Origin: Pseudarthrobacter sp. L1SW | GTDB lineage: Bacteria > Actinomycetota > Actinomycetes > Actinomycetales > Micrococcaceae | Direction of reading: 5' to 3' | Length of the DNA: 64,000 nt | Assembly: GCF_020809045.1 (NCBI RefSeq) | Contig: NZ_CP078079.1 | Coordinates: forward strand, 3,224,001 to 3,288,000 | Shown: piece after piece, positions 57,135 through 64,000 of the stretch | Layout: the number at the start of each line of letters is the position of its first letter | Numbering within the stretch: position 1 is the stretch's first letter | The notes under the pieces: generated by a model | What the model was told of the DNA's origin: nothing | Seen by the model: only the letters and a program-made list of their open reading frames with translations | The model's database searches: none | Program-made: the position numbers and the translations under genes

Positions 57135-57889
57135 CAGATCGGCAACTTCACATCGGTTTGGAACCAGTACTGGAGTTCGGTCACCCAGGTACCCCAGACG
57201 CCGCTGGCCATCAGCAGGCCCAGCACCACCAGGATGCCGCCGCCAATGCGCTGGATGGCCACCCGGTGCTTGCGGAAGAACGCCATCACACCCATGCCGC
57301 GGCGGACCGCAAGGGCGATCAGCAGGAAGGGAATGCCCAGGCCCAGGCTGTAGACAAAGGCCAGGAAGGCGCCCTTGGCGGCGGAGGAGCCGCCGGAGAG
57401 GCTCAGTAACTGGACGGCGGAATAGGTGGGGCCGATGCACGGCGCCCAGCCCAGCCCGAAGGTCAGGCCCAGCAGTGGCGCGCCCCACAGCCCGGCCGGC
57501 GGCTTCGCGTGGATCTTGGCGTCGCGCTGCAGCCAGCTGAAGCCGCCCATGAACACCACGCCCATGACGATCACCAGGACGCCCAGGAGCTGGGTGATCC
57601 AGGCATTCTGTGAGCCCGTGATGAGGGTTCCCAGCTGGCCGAACGCACCGCCCAGCAGGACGAAGATCACGGAGAAGCCCAGCACGAACAAGCCGATGCC
57701 CAGCAGCATCCGGCCGCGCTTCTGCTTCTGCAGGTCCACACCGCTCAGCCCCGTGACGTAGCCCAGGTACCCGGGAACCAGGGGCAGGACGCAGGGCGAG
57801 AGGAAGGAGACCAGTCCGGCCAGCAGTGCCACCGGAATGGCAAGGAGGAGCGAGCCGTTCAGGATGGCTTCGGCGAAGGGGCTGTTCAC
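57134..57889 (-). CDS. ccdA: Thiol-disulfide electron carrier CcdA
   Basis: 251 residues, six membrane helices, DsbD transmembrane family. The redox cysteines are in FLSPCVLPLVPGY and GWAPCIGPTYS. It passes electrons from thioredoxin across the membrane to ResA to keep apocytochrome cysteines reduced. Between resA (14 bases upstream) and resB (overlapping) in the operon. Confidence 0.94.
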   Translation of the reverse strand: MNSPFAEAILNGSLLLAIPVALLAGLVSFLSPCVLPLVPGYLGYVTGLSGVDLQKQKRGRMLLGIGLFVLGFSVIFVLLGGAFGQLGTLITGSQNAWITQLLGVLVIVMGVVFMGGFSWLQRDAKIHAKPPAGLWGAPLLGLTFGLGWAPCIGPTYSAVQLLSLSGGSSAAKGAFLAFVYSLGLGIPFLLIALAVRRGMGVMAFFRKHRVAIQRIGGGILVVLGLLMASGVWGTWVTELQYWFQTDVKLPI

Positions 57890-57903
57890 GGTCCGGGCCG
57901 CCG

Positions 57904-58515
57904 CTACTCTGCCACGGCGGCAGCGATGAGGGCTTTCAGGGTGCCCTTCTGGACTTCGCCGAGGACGCGGGAGGCCACGCGGCCCTGCTTGTCCAGCACC
58001 AGCGTGGTGGGAACCGCGCCGGGCGGAACCAGGCCGGAGACGGCCAGGAGGACGCCCCCGTCCTTGTCGTCAAAGCTCGGGTATGTCAGGTTGAAGTTGT
58101 TTTCAAACGCCTCTGCCGTGGCCTTCTCGTCCCGGAGGTTGACGCCGAAGAACTGCACACCCTGGTCCTTGAACTCCTGGTGGAGCTCTTCCAGGATGGG
58201 CGCTTCCACCCGGCAGGGGGCGCAGGCCGCGAACCAGAAGTTCAGGACTGTCACTTTGCCCTGGAAGTCGGCGGGCGTCACCGCGGTGCCGTTGAACAGG
58301 GTGCCGTTGACCTGGATGGCGGACTTGCGGTCCCCGGCAGCGAACTCCGTGACGGATCCGTCCCCGGCCACATAGTTCTTGTTGTCCCCCGCCTTGGCCT
58401 GCTGCGCCAGGGCGTCCTCCTGGGCACAGCCGGACAGCCCCAGGGTCAGGGCGGTCAGGGCCAGGCCGCCGGCAGCGAGCAGGCTGCGGCGGGAGGTGGT
58501 CTTACTGTTGGTCAC
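57904..58515 (-). CDS. resA: ResA/TlpA-like thioredoxin lipoprotein
   Basis: 203 residues. A twin-arginine-like start (TTSRRSLLAAGGLALT) leads to a lipobox LGLSGC, so it is probably an outer-face lipoprotein. The thioredoxin fold has its active site in FWFAACAPCRVEAP (CAPC) and the cis-Pro region GAVPTTLVL. It reduces apocytochrome c before haem attachment. The GTG at 58515 has GGAG seven bases upstream and starts 2 bases after the stop of the phosphatase gene. Confidence 0.92.
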   Translation of the reverse strand: MTNSKTTSRRSLLAAGGLALTALTLGLSGCAQEDALAQQAKAGDNKNYVAGDGSVTEFAAGDRKSAIQVNGTLFNGTAVTPADFQGKVTVLNFWFAACAPCRVEAPILEELHQEFKDQGVQFFGVNLRDEKATAEAFENNFNLTYPSFDDKDGGVLLAVSGLVPPGAVPTTLVLDKQGRVASRVLGEVQKGTLKALIAAAVAE

Positions 58516-58517
58516 TA

Positions 58518-59198
58518 CTAGGCTCCAGGGGTGCTTGCCGCACCCGGAAGAAGGGAAGCCGCCGGTTCGCTGTACTGCACGCGCAGGAGCGTGCCGCCGT
58601 CGTCGAACACCAGCGACGTGATGGAGGTCAGCGTGCATTCACGCTTCCGGGGATCGTGCCACAGGGGCCTGCCTTCGGCGCTCAGCCGGGTGGCCCAGAT
58701 GGGGAGCTGGTGGCTGACCATTATCGCTTCAGGCCCGTCCGCGCCGAAGTCCCCGGCCGCGAGTTCGATGGCGCGCAGGCGTGCTTCCTGCACCGCTTCC
58801 ATCACCCGGGAGGCCTGCTTCTTGTAGGGCTCGCCCCACGAAGGCCGCAGCGGGTTGACCAGCCGGGGCCAGTGCTTGGGCCGGCGAAGCTCAGCCTTGG
58901 TGACCTTCATGCCCTCGAAGTAGTTCTCCGCCTCGATGATGCGCTCGTCCGTGTGGATTTCCAGGTGAAGGGCGTCCGACGTCGGCCGTGCAGTTTCCTG
59001 CGCACGGTCCAGTGGCGAGGCTGCCAGGTAGGTGATGCGGGCACCTGCTGCAGCGCGGCGGCGGAAGTGCTCCGCGAGCATGCGCGCCATCTCCTGCCCC
59101 AGTTCGGAGAGGTGGAATTCGGGCAGCCTTCCGTACAGGACGCCGTCAGGATTGTGGACCTCGCCGTGGCGGAGCAAATGGACAGTGGCTTGGGGCAT
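58518..59198 (-). CDS. Histidine phosphatase superfamily protein
   Basis: 226 residues of phosphoglycerate-mutase-like fold. Catalytic His in HLLRHGEVHNP, the substrate Arg region SPLDRAQETA, a conserved Glu in IIEAENYFEG and the second His in IMVSHQLPIW. Substrate unknown. It is the first gene of the cytochrome c maturation operon, a common arrangement in Actinobacteria, and its promoter would lie in the gap to the yceI-like gene. Confidence 0.9.
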   Translation of the reverse strand: MPQATVHLLRHGEVHNPDGVLYGRLPEFHLSELGQEMARMLAEHFRRRAAAGARITYLAASPLDRAQETARPTSDALHLEIHTDERIIEAENYFEGMKVTKAELRRPKHWPRLVNPLRPSWGEPYKKQASRVMEAVQEARLRAIELAAGDFGADGPEAIMVSHQLPIWATRLSAEGRPLWHDPRKRECTLTSITSLVFDDGGTLLRVQYSEPAASLLPGAASTPGA

Positions 59199-59306
59199 GT
59201 TTACCAGTTTCTCAAAGATGACGTGCGATCCGAAATCTCCCGCACAGACTTTCTACAAACAGTAGAACTGAAGTTTTTGAAGAAATGTTCCAAAGGCGGG
59301 AATGAA

Positions 59307-59370
59307 ACATGCAAATGCATGTTTATACTAGGTGCAGCAGTTAGTTGAGACTTCAACAGATGAAGCTTCA
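59307..59370 (+). promoter_or_regulatory. YceI promoter region with three palindromes
   Basis: TATACT (59324-59329) is a good -10 box. ACATGCAAATGCATGT (59307-59322) lies directly upstream, and GTTGAGACTTCAAC (59344-59357) and TGAAGCTTCA (59361-59370) lie downstream in the leader. The TTGA/TCAA type is like MarR-family operators. The whole stretch is AT-rich against the surrounding DNA. Confidence 0.5.
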
Positions 59371-59412
59371 ATGGCAGACCTTAACAGCACGCACATAACA
59401 AGGAGCAACATC

Positions 59413-59961
59413 ATGGCACTTCCCGCAGACGTCACCACCGGCACCTGGGTCCTGGACAACTCCCACAGCGAGATCGGCTTCACCGTCCGCCACGCAGGCA
59501 TCAGCAAGGTCCGCGGCCAGTTCAAGGAAGCAGCAGCAACCCTGGACCTTCCCGAGGATGTGGCCGGCGCCAAGATCAACGCCACCATTAACGCCGCCAG
59601 CTTCGATTCCGGCGATGCCAACCGTGACGGCCACGTCAAGGGCGAGGACTTCTTCGACGTGGAGAAGTTCCCGGAGATCTCCTTCGTCTCCAACGGCCTG
59701 GTGGCCAAGGGCAACAGCTACGAGCTCACCGGCGACCTGACCATCAAGGGCGTCACCCGCCCCGTCACGCTGGACACCGAATTCAACGGCGTGGCCGTGG
59801 ACCCGTTCGGCAACACCCGCGCCGGCGTTTCCGCCGAAACCACCATCAGCCGCAAGGACTTCGGCCTGACCTGGAACGCTGTCCTGGAGACCGGCGGCGT
59901 CCTGGTGAGCGACAAGGTTGCCATCAACCTGGAACTGGCGTTCATCGCTCCCGCAGCGTAA
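59413..59961 (+). CDS. YceI-family protein
   Basis: 182 residues with the lipocalin-like YceI fold: GTWVLDNSHSEIGFTVRHAG at the start, FPEISFVSNGLV, LTGDLTIKGVTRPVTLD and RKDFGLTWNAVLETGG. The family binds long isoprenoids such as polyprenols in a barrel. There is no signal peptide, so this one is probably cytoplasmic. The ATG at 59413 has AGGAG at the right distance. Transcribed alone, with palindromes upstream and a strong terminator downstream. Confidence 0.94.
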   Translation: MALPADVTTGTWVLDNSHSEIGFTVRHAGISKVRGQFKEAAATLDLPEDVAGAKINATINAASFDSGDANRDGHVKGEDFFDVEKFPEISFVSNGLVAKGNSYELTGDLTIKGVTRPVTLDTEFNGVAVDPFGNTRAGVSAETTISRKDFGLTWNAVLETGGVLVSDKVAINLELAFIAPAA

Positions 59962-59972
59962 TCGCCTTTCCT

Positions 59973-60024
59973 GGAGGCACCCCGGCGCTGGACTTCGCAG
60001 TCCAGTGCCGGGGTGCCTCCTTTT
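59973..60024 (+). terminator. Rho-independent terminator after the YceI gene
   Basis: A stem of about 21 bp (GGAGGCACCCCGGCGCTGGAC with its complement, one mismatch) around a 6-nt loop, followed by TTTT. Placed 12 bases past the YceI stop. It is the clearest terminator in the window. Confidence 0.9.
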
Positions 60025-60089
60025 AAAGGTTCCTCCTCCTCCCTTCCCAGGCAGCCGCGGGGTTTGCGGAGGGGTTTACAGTGAGGGCC

Positions 60090-60557
60090 ATGAGCAACTC
60101 TCCCAGCACGCCCCGTTCCGGCTTTGCCCGGATGTTCCTGGTGGCGGGACTTCCCACCGAACTCAAGGTCTCGTTCTGGATCTGGTTCGTGGGCGGCATC
60201 CTGGGCCTGCTGGGCGGAATCCTCGGCATGCTGGCCTCCCTGGTGCTCTTCGCCGCAGCACCGGGAGCCGCAACCCTGGTGCTGCTGCTCATGCTGCTGG
60301 CTGCAGCCGTGGGAGCAGCCCAGATCGTGTTCGCCCTCGCAATGAAGGACGGGAAGCATTGGGCGCGGCTGGGTTTGACGGCCCTCACAGCCATCACCCT
60401 GGTCCTGGCCGTTGCCAACTGGGCCATCGGCGTGGGCCAGGGCGGTAACTGGACCGCCTTCCTCATCAGCCTGGCCGCGACCGTCCTTCTCTGGCTGCCC
60501 CGTTCACAGGCCTTCTTTGCCGCAGCAGGACGGCGCGGGAATACCTCTTCCGAATGA
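60090..60557 (+). CDS. Small multi-pass membrane protein
   Basis: 155 residues with four hydrophobic helices (WFVGGILGLLGGILGMLASL, LVLLLMLLAAAVGAAQIVF, LTALTAITLVLAVANWAI, FLISLAATVLLWLPRSQAF) and a KHWARLG turn. The next gene encodes a protein with a similar KNWARILG turn and end (YLPGAAPYF), so the two are probably distant paralogues. Function unknown. The ATG at 60090 follows GTGAGGG; a GTG at 60081 is an alternative. Confidence 0.78.
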   Translation: MSNSPSTPRSGFARMFLVAGLPTELKVSFWIWFVGGILGLLGGILGMLASLVLFAAAPGAATLVLLLMLLAAAVGAAQIVFALAMKDGKHWARLGLTALTAITLVLAVANWAIGVGQGGNWTAFLISLAATVLLWLPRSQAFFAAAGRRGNTSSE

Positions 60558-60666
60558 CCCACAAGGCGCCCGCCCGGGGGTACGGTGGACTTAAGCCATG
60601 CTGGGGGTAGGGCACAGGACCATTCCCGGCAGCCTACCTGGAACCCGACATGCAAAAGGACCGCTC

Positions 60667-61497
60667 ATGAGTACTCCCCCTGTCCCGCCTCCCGTTCCGA
60701 ACGATCCCGAGTCCGGGTCCGAGTCTGGCTCGCAGGGTCCGCGCTACGGGCAGAACACCCCGCAGTACGGACAGCAGTCCGGCGCACCCCAGTACGGGCA
60801 GAACGCCCCGCAGTACGGACAGCAGTCCGGCGCACCCCAGTACGGACAGAACGCCCCGCAGTACGGACAGCAGTCCGGCGCACCCCAGTACGGACAGAAC
60901 GCCCCGCAGTACGGACAGCAGTCCGGCGCACCCCAGTACGGGCAGAACGCCCCGCAGTACGGGCAGCAGCCGTACGGCCAGTCCCCCTACGCGCAGTATC
61001 CGTCGGAGCAGCCCCAGCCCTCTGGAAGCGCCGGCGTCCCGCAGCTGGTCAACATTTCGTTCTGGCTGCTGATCGCCTCGGCCGCCATCTTCGTCGTCTC
61101 CGCTCTTGCCGGCCTCGCCACGCTGGACGATCCCCGGTTCCGTGATGTCTTCGACAGCCAGGTCCAGGGCACCGGCGCGGGAGTCACCTACGAGGATATG
61201 AAGGGCGTCATCGCCGGCACCCTGGTGGTGTTTGCCATCATTGGCCTGGCGCTGTACCTGCTGGTGGCGTTCTTTGTCCGCAAGGGCAAGAACTGGGCAC
61301 GCATCCTGGGCACAGTCTTCGCGGCCCTTTCCGTCCTCGGCCTCTTCAGTCCTCCCAGCTTCGCGACCATCGGCACATTGTTGGGAATCGCGGCCATTGT
61401 GCTGCTCTACCTGCCGGGCGCAGCTCCGTATTTCCGGAGGCAGCAGCCGTTCGCCAACCCGTACGGCGGCGGTATGGGCAACCCCTACGGCCGGTAG
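60667..61497 (+). CDS. Membrane protein with Tyr-Gly-Gln repeat N-terminus
   Basis: 276 residues. The first 120 are cytoplasmic, Pro/Gln/Gly/Tyr-rich, with four consecutive 16-residue repeats (QYGQQSGAPQYGQNAP). Four hydrophobic helices follow (FWLLIASAAIFVVSALAGLA, VIAGTLVVFAIIGLALYLLV, ILGTVFAALSVLGLF, TLLGIAAIVLLYLPGA) and a short YGGGMGNPYGR tail. Tyr-rich low-complexity regions often mediate self-association (inference). Function unknown; similar in its membrane part to the preceding gene. Confidence 0.82.
   Translation: MSTPPVPPPVPNDPESGSESGSQGPRYGQNTPQYGQQSGAPQYGQNAPQYGQQSGAPQYGQNAPQYGQQSGAPQYGQNAPQYGQQSGAPQYGQNAPQYGQQPYGQSPYAQYPSEQPQPSGSAGVPQLVNISFWLLIASAAIFVVSALAGLATLDDPRFRDVFDSQVQGTGAGVTYEDMKGVIAGTLVVFAIIGLALYLLVAFFVRKGKNWARILGTVFAALSVLGLFSPPSFATIGTLLGIAAIVLLYLPGAAPYFRRQQPFANPYGGGMGNPYGR
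60763..60954 (+). repeat. Four tandem 48-bp coding repeats
   Basis: Units begin at 60763, 60811, 60859 and 60907 and are almost identical in DNA (only a few third-position GGA/GGG changes). The near identity, beyond what the protein needs, suggests recent expansion by slippage or recombination, and copy number may vary between strains. Confidence 0.9.
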
Positions 61498-61554
61498 TCC
61501 AACCACACCACCCTGCGGGCGTGGGTCCCGGAACCAGACGGTACCGCCAGAAAC

Positions 61555-62292
61555 CTAGGCGGTCTGGCCCGGGGCCTGCGCCCGCTGTGCGTGGTACGCA
61601 AGGATCTGCAGCTCCGTTGCCATGTCCACCTTGCGGAGGTTGACCCCTTCCGGCACCTGGAGCATCACGGGCGCGAAACTCAGAATGCTGCGGACGCCGG
61701 CCGCAACCACGCGGTCGCAAATATCCTGGGCCACGGCGGCGGGCAGTGCCAGCACCACCATGTTGGCACCCGTGCGGTGCAGCACGGTTTCCAGGTCGGC
61801 CACGTCACTTACCCGCAGCCAACCCACTTCGTTGCCCACCACCATCTGGTCCGCGTCAAAAATGGCAACCACGTCAAAGCCGCGGGATTCAAAGCCGCCG
61901 TACCGTGCCAGGGCCTTGCCCAGGTTGCCGGCACCCACGATCGCCACTTTCCAGTCGTGCGTGAGTCCCAGGGCGGCGGCGATGTGCCGGCTCAGGTACT
62001 GCACTTCGTAGCCCACGCCGCGGGTTCCGTACGAGCCCACGTGGGAGAGGTCCTTGCGCAGGGTGGCGGAGCTGACGCCGGAGGCCTCGGCGAGGGATTC
62101 TGAGGAGACGCGTTCCACCCCCTCTGCGAGCAGGGTGTTGAGGGCGCGCAGGTAGAGGGTCAGCCGTGCCACCGCAGCCGGCGGAATCTGCTTGGCTGCC
62201 ATGCCCGTGGCTCCCGGCAGGTCCGGGACAGCCTGGGGAGTTGAATCCAGCGAAGCCACCAGCTCCTCCCTCGCATTGCGTTGTGACTCCAC
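61555..62292 (-). CDS. rex: Redox-sensing transcriptional repressor Rex
   Basis: 245 residues. N-terminal winged helix (VSSESLAEASGVSSATLRKD LSHVG region, about 60-90) with the Rex-type GTRGVGYEV, then a Rossmann domain VAIVGAGNLGKALARYGG that binds NADH/NAD+, and a C-terminal domain-swap helix (ELQILAYHAQRA). Rex represses respiratory and fermentative genes when NADH is low and releases DNA when it rises. GTG start at 62292. It lies downstream of the glutaredoxin-like gene on the same strand. Confidence 0.94.
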   Translation of the reverse strand: MESQRNAREELVASLDSTPQAVPDLPGATGMAAKQIPPAAVARLTLYLRALNTLLAEGVERVSSESLAEASGVSSATLRKDLSHVGSYGTRGVGYEVQYLSRHIAAALGLTHDWKVAIVGAGNLGKALARYGGFESRGFDVVAIFDADQMVVGNEVGWLRVSDVADLETVLHRTGANMVVLALPAAVAQDICDRVVAAGVRSILSFAPVMLQVPEGVNLRKVDMATELQILAYHAQRAQAPGQTA

Positions 62293-62365
62293 TCTAGAGC
62301 CCCATCAGCAATGCCAACAAAGCAGGTGCCGCACCGATACCCGAGCCATCACAAGAACTGCTCCC

Positions 62366-62620
62366 CTACTGCGCCATGGCCCGCCGGAGCACGCGTTCCA
62401 GGCGGGCTTCGTCTATTTTCCAGAAATCCCGCTGCACGCCGTCCACCAGCACCACGGGGATTTCCTCCGCATAGCGCTCACGCAGTTCCGGCTGGTGGTC
62501 CACCAACTCTTCGTTCCACTCAAGTCCCAGCAAGGCCGTAACCCGCCCGACGGCGTCGCGCGCGTCTTCGCAAAGGTGGCAGTCTGCTTTGGTGATGAGG
62601 AGGACGCGGGGTGTGGCCAT
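62366..62620 (-). CDS. Glutaredoxin-like protein
   Basis: 84 residues of thioredoxin/glutaredoxin fold with the redox pair in ITKADCHLCEDARD (CHLC) and a cis-Pro in EEIPVVLVDG. Short glutaredoxin-like proteins next to rex are common in Actinobacteria. It is 73 bases upstream of rex and probably co-transcribed with it. The electron donor is unknown. Confidence 0.88.
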   Translation of the reverse strand: MATPRVLLITKADCHLCEDARDAVGRVTALLGLEWNEELVDHQPELRERYAEEIPVVLVDGVQRDFWKIDEARLERVLRRAMAQ

Positions 62621-62710
62621 GCCTTAACGGTATCCCCGTCGCCCGGAGCCCTGCGACGTCCAGCGCGAGGGCGCAGTGGAATGAACAGTGGATTGGCTAG
62701 ACTCAAGTCC

Positions 62711-63529
62711 ATGCCCGAGGAGAAATACGTCGCCGTAGTCACCAAGCCGGTTGCTGCGCCGCAGCCGGGCGAGGCGGCGTTCTTCGATGTGGACAACACC
62801 CTGATGCGCGGCGCCAGCCTGTTCCACGTTGCACGGAAGATGCACCAGCGCGGCGCCTTCACCATGACCCAGGCCGCCGGCTTCGCCTGGAAGCAGTTCA
62901 AGTTCGTGGCCCGCGGCGAGAACATCGACGATGTCCACGCGGTGCGCGATTCCGCCCTCACCCTGGCCGCGGGGATCACTGTCGACGACGTTAAGGCCTT
63001 GGGCGAAGAGGTCTACGACGAGATGATCGCCTCGCGGATCTGGCCCGGCGCCAAAGCCTTGGCGGAGCAGCACCTGCGTGTTGGCCGCCGGGTGTGGCTG
63101 GTCACCGCCACACCCATTGAAGTGGCCACCGTGATTTCCACCCGGCTGGGGCTGACCGGAGCGCTGGGAACGGTGGGCGAAATACATGAGGGCATGTACA
63201 CGGGCCGGCTGGTGGGAGACATCCTGCACGGCTCCGCCAAGGCGGTCGCCGTCCAGGCCATCGCCGACGCCGAGGAGCTGGACCTAAAGCGCTGCTGGGC
63301 CTACAGCGACTCCTACAACGACATCCCCCTGCTGACATTGGTGGGGCATCCCGTGGCCATCAACCCGGATGCCCGCCTGCGCCGGCACGCCCGGGACAAC
63401 AACTGGCCCGTCTACGACTTCCGGGCCGGCCGCCGCGCAGCCACCCTGGGGCTCAAGGCGGCAACGGCCTGCGGCGCCGTGTACGGGCTCTGGAAGGGCT
63501 TCGCCCGCATCCGAGGCCCCCGCATCTAG
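62711..63529 (+). CDS. HAD-IB family hydrolase (SerB-like)
   Basis: 272 residues. HAD motif I is AAFFDVDNTLMRG, motif II is VWLVTATP, and motif III/IV is AYSDSYNDIPLL. A helical cap lies between I and II. A C-terminal hydrophobic stretch (AATLGLKAATACGAVYGLW) may be a membrane anchor. Members dephosphorylate phosphoserine or glycerophospholipids. TAGACT ends 7 bases before the ATG, with no Shine-Dalgarno site, so the mRNA is probably leaderless. Its TAG stop lies in the left arm of palindromic repeat copy 4. Confidence 0.88.
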   Translation: MPEEKYVAVVTKPVAAPQPGEAAFFDVDNTLMRGASLFHVARKMHQRGAFTMTQAAGFAWKQFKFVARGENIDDVHAVRDSALTLAAGITVDDVKALGEEVYDEMIASRIWPGAKALAEQHLRVGRRVWLVTATPIEVATVISTRLGLTGALGTVGEIHEGMYTGRLVGDILHGSAKAVAVQAIADAEELDLKRCWAYSDSYNDIPLLTLVGHPVAINPDARLRRHARDNNWPVYDFRAGRRAATLGLKAATACGAVYGLWKGFARIRGPRI

Positions 63530-63586
63530 GTGGCGCGAAGTGTCGTTCTGAGCGCCCATAACGACACTTGGCGCTACCTGGTTGGG
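63526..63586. repeat. Palindromic intergenic repeat, copy 4
   Basis: Left arm CTAGGTGGCGCGAAGTGTCG from 63526 and right arm ending CTACCTGGTTGGG at 63586. It is more diverged than the other copies. The stop codon of the HAD gene (63527-63529) is part of the left arm, so the element either inserted at the very end of the gene or was exapted as its stop. Confidence 0.85.
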
Positions 63587-63597
63587 CCAGGACACAG

Positions 63598-63631
63598 AAA
63601 TGCCCGCCACCTCGGAAGGCGGCGGGCATTT
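63598..63631. terminator. Bidirectional terminator between the HAD and tiny ribosomal-protein genes
   Basis: 11-bp perfect stem AAATGCCCGCC / GGCGGGCATTT with a 12-nt loop, giving T-runs in both directions. It can end both the HAD transcript and the converging minus-strand transcript. Confidence 0.85.
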
Positions 63632-63651
63632 CCACGCAGTTCGAAGTATTG

Positions 63652-63750
63652 CTACTTCTTGTTGCGGCGCTGGTGACGGGTCTTGCGAAGCAGCTTGCGG
63701 TGCTTCTTCTTGGCCATACGCTTGCGACGCTTCTTAATAACTGAACCCAC
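63652..63750 (-). CDS. AURKAIP1/COX24-domain ribosomal protein (bS22 type)
   Basis: 32 residues starting at GTG 63750: MGSVIKKRRKRMAKKKHR and then KLLRKTRHQRRNKK. More than half are Lys or Arg. It matches the very small basic protein of the actinobacterial 30S subunit (bS22) at nearly every position, in length and sequence. AGGAAC precedes the start. The gene is often missed because of its size. Confidence 0.93.
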   Translation of the reverse strand: MGSVIKKRRKRMAKKKHRKLLRKTRHQRRNKK

Positions 63751-63900
63751 GAAAGTTCCTCACAAACTAGATGCAGTACCTGTCTGATGGAAAAGGTTCG
63801 TGGACAGAGCTACGAACTGAACAACTGACAGATTCTTACAATGACGTAAAACGTTCCTTAACAGGGTACCGCTTCCGGGAGGCGGCTACGGACAGGCGTG

Positions 63901-64000
63901 TCAGGCGGTCTCGGTATGGCCGTCCACCACGGCACCTTTGAGGTACTGCTCCACGGCCTGTTCCGGAACCCGGTAGGAGCGTCCGAAGCGCACTGCCGGC
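63901..64000 (-). CDS. BldC/excisionase-like DNA-binding protein (5' end outside window)
   Basis: Only the last 32 codons are present, encoding PAVRFGRSYRVPEQAVEQYL and a short acidic tail. This is the wing and C-terminal helix of a MerR/excisionase-type helix-turn-helix of about 65-70 residues, like BldC regulators. The rest continues beyond the window. The 150-bp gap to the bS22-like gene is AT-richer than average and probably holds that gene's promoter. Confidence 0.8.
   Translation of the reverse strand, partial: PAVRFGRSYRVPEQAVEQYLKGAVVDGHTETA

Noticed and set aside
63526..63586. tRNA or small RNA gene at the 3' end of the HAD gene
   Set aside because: The fold is a single long hairpin matching the repeat family; no cloverleaf or anticodon arm.

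Overview
The window is high-GC actinobacterial DNA whose gene content fits the Micrococcaceae, most likely an Arthrobacter or Pseudarthrobacter-type soil bacterium. The reasons are the menaquinone genes, Rex, system II cytochrome c maturation, an actinobacterial phenylacetate regulator with its operator type, a BldC-like excisionase protein, a 32-residue AURKAIP1/COX24-type ribosomal protein, and many apparently leaderless genes. The genus is an inference. Genes are densely packed, no stretch over 300 bases lacks a gene, and no tRNA, rRNA, CRISPR array, transposase or phage gene was seen.

Layout. 1-9.4 kb: the end of a sulfide:quinone reductase-like gene, acetate kinase (ackA) and phosphate acetyltransferase (pta). 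The last two are separated by a large LuxR/MalT-type regulator and a membrane-protein operon. 9.4-27.4 kb: the CoA-dependent lower part of phenylacetate degradation (paaI, paaK, paaR, paaZ, a second thioesterase, paaJ-paaF-paaH). It lies in four transcription units, each with a PaaR-type operator, and is broken up by a metallo-hydrolase/dehydrogenase fusion, a lipoprotein HtrA-type protease, a cell-wall-anchored trypsin-like protease, a frameshifted tyrosine phosphatase, an SGNH hydrolase and an acetyltransferase. The ring-epoxidase genes (paaABCDE) and paaG are not here. 27.5-36.4 kb: an SRPBCC protein, CsbD, a DinB2-type polymerase with an aliphatic steric gate, an amino-acid permease, assimilatory nitrite reductase (nirBD) and an ABC-F protein. 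36.5-39.2 kb: a manganese-type ABC importer. 39.3-45.1 kb: a CPBP protease, a VOC protein, menB-menE-menA and small membrane proteins.

45.1-54.1 kb, all on the minus strand, is the most unusual part. It holds a membrane-tethered Hsp70, a LuxR-type regulator, an IniB-like protein with a long Asp/Asn/Ser repeat tail, and two dynamin-like GTPases. It resembles the mycobacterial iniBAC envelope-stress locus but has different sensory parts. 54.2-59.2 kb: a phosphatase-resA-ccdA-resB-ccsB operon for cytochrome c maturation. 59.3-64 kb: YceI, two small membrane proteins (one with perfect 48-bp coding repeats), glutaredoxin plus Rex, a HAD hydrolase, the tiny ribosomal protein and the end of a BldC-like gene.

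Two families of short intergenic repeats run through the window. One is a 61-66 bp palindrome in four copies. The other is a 32-nt unit arrayed just downstream of ackA and of paaZ.
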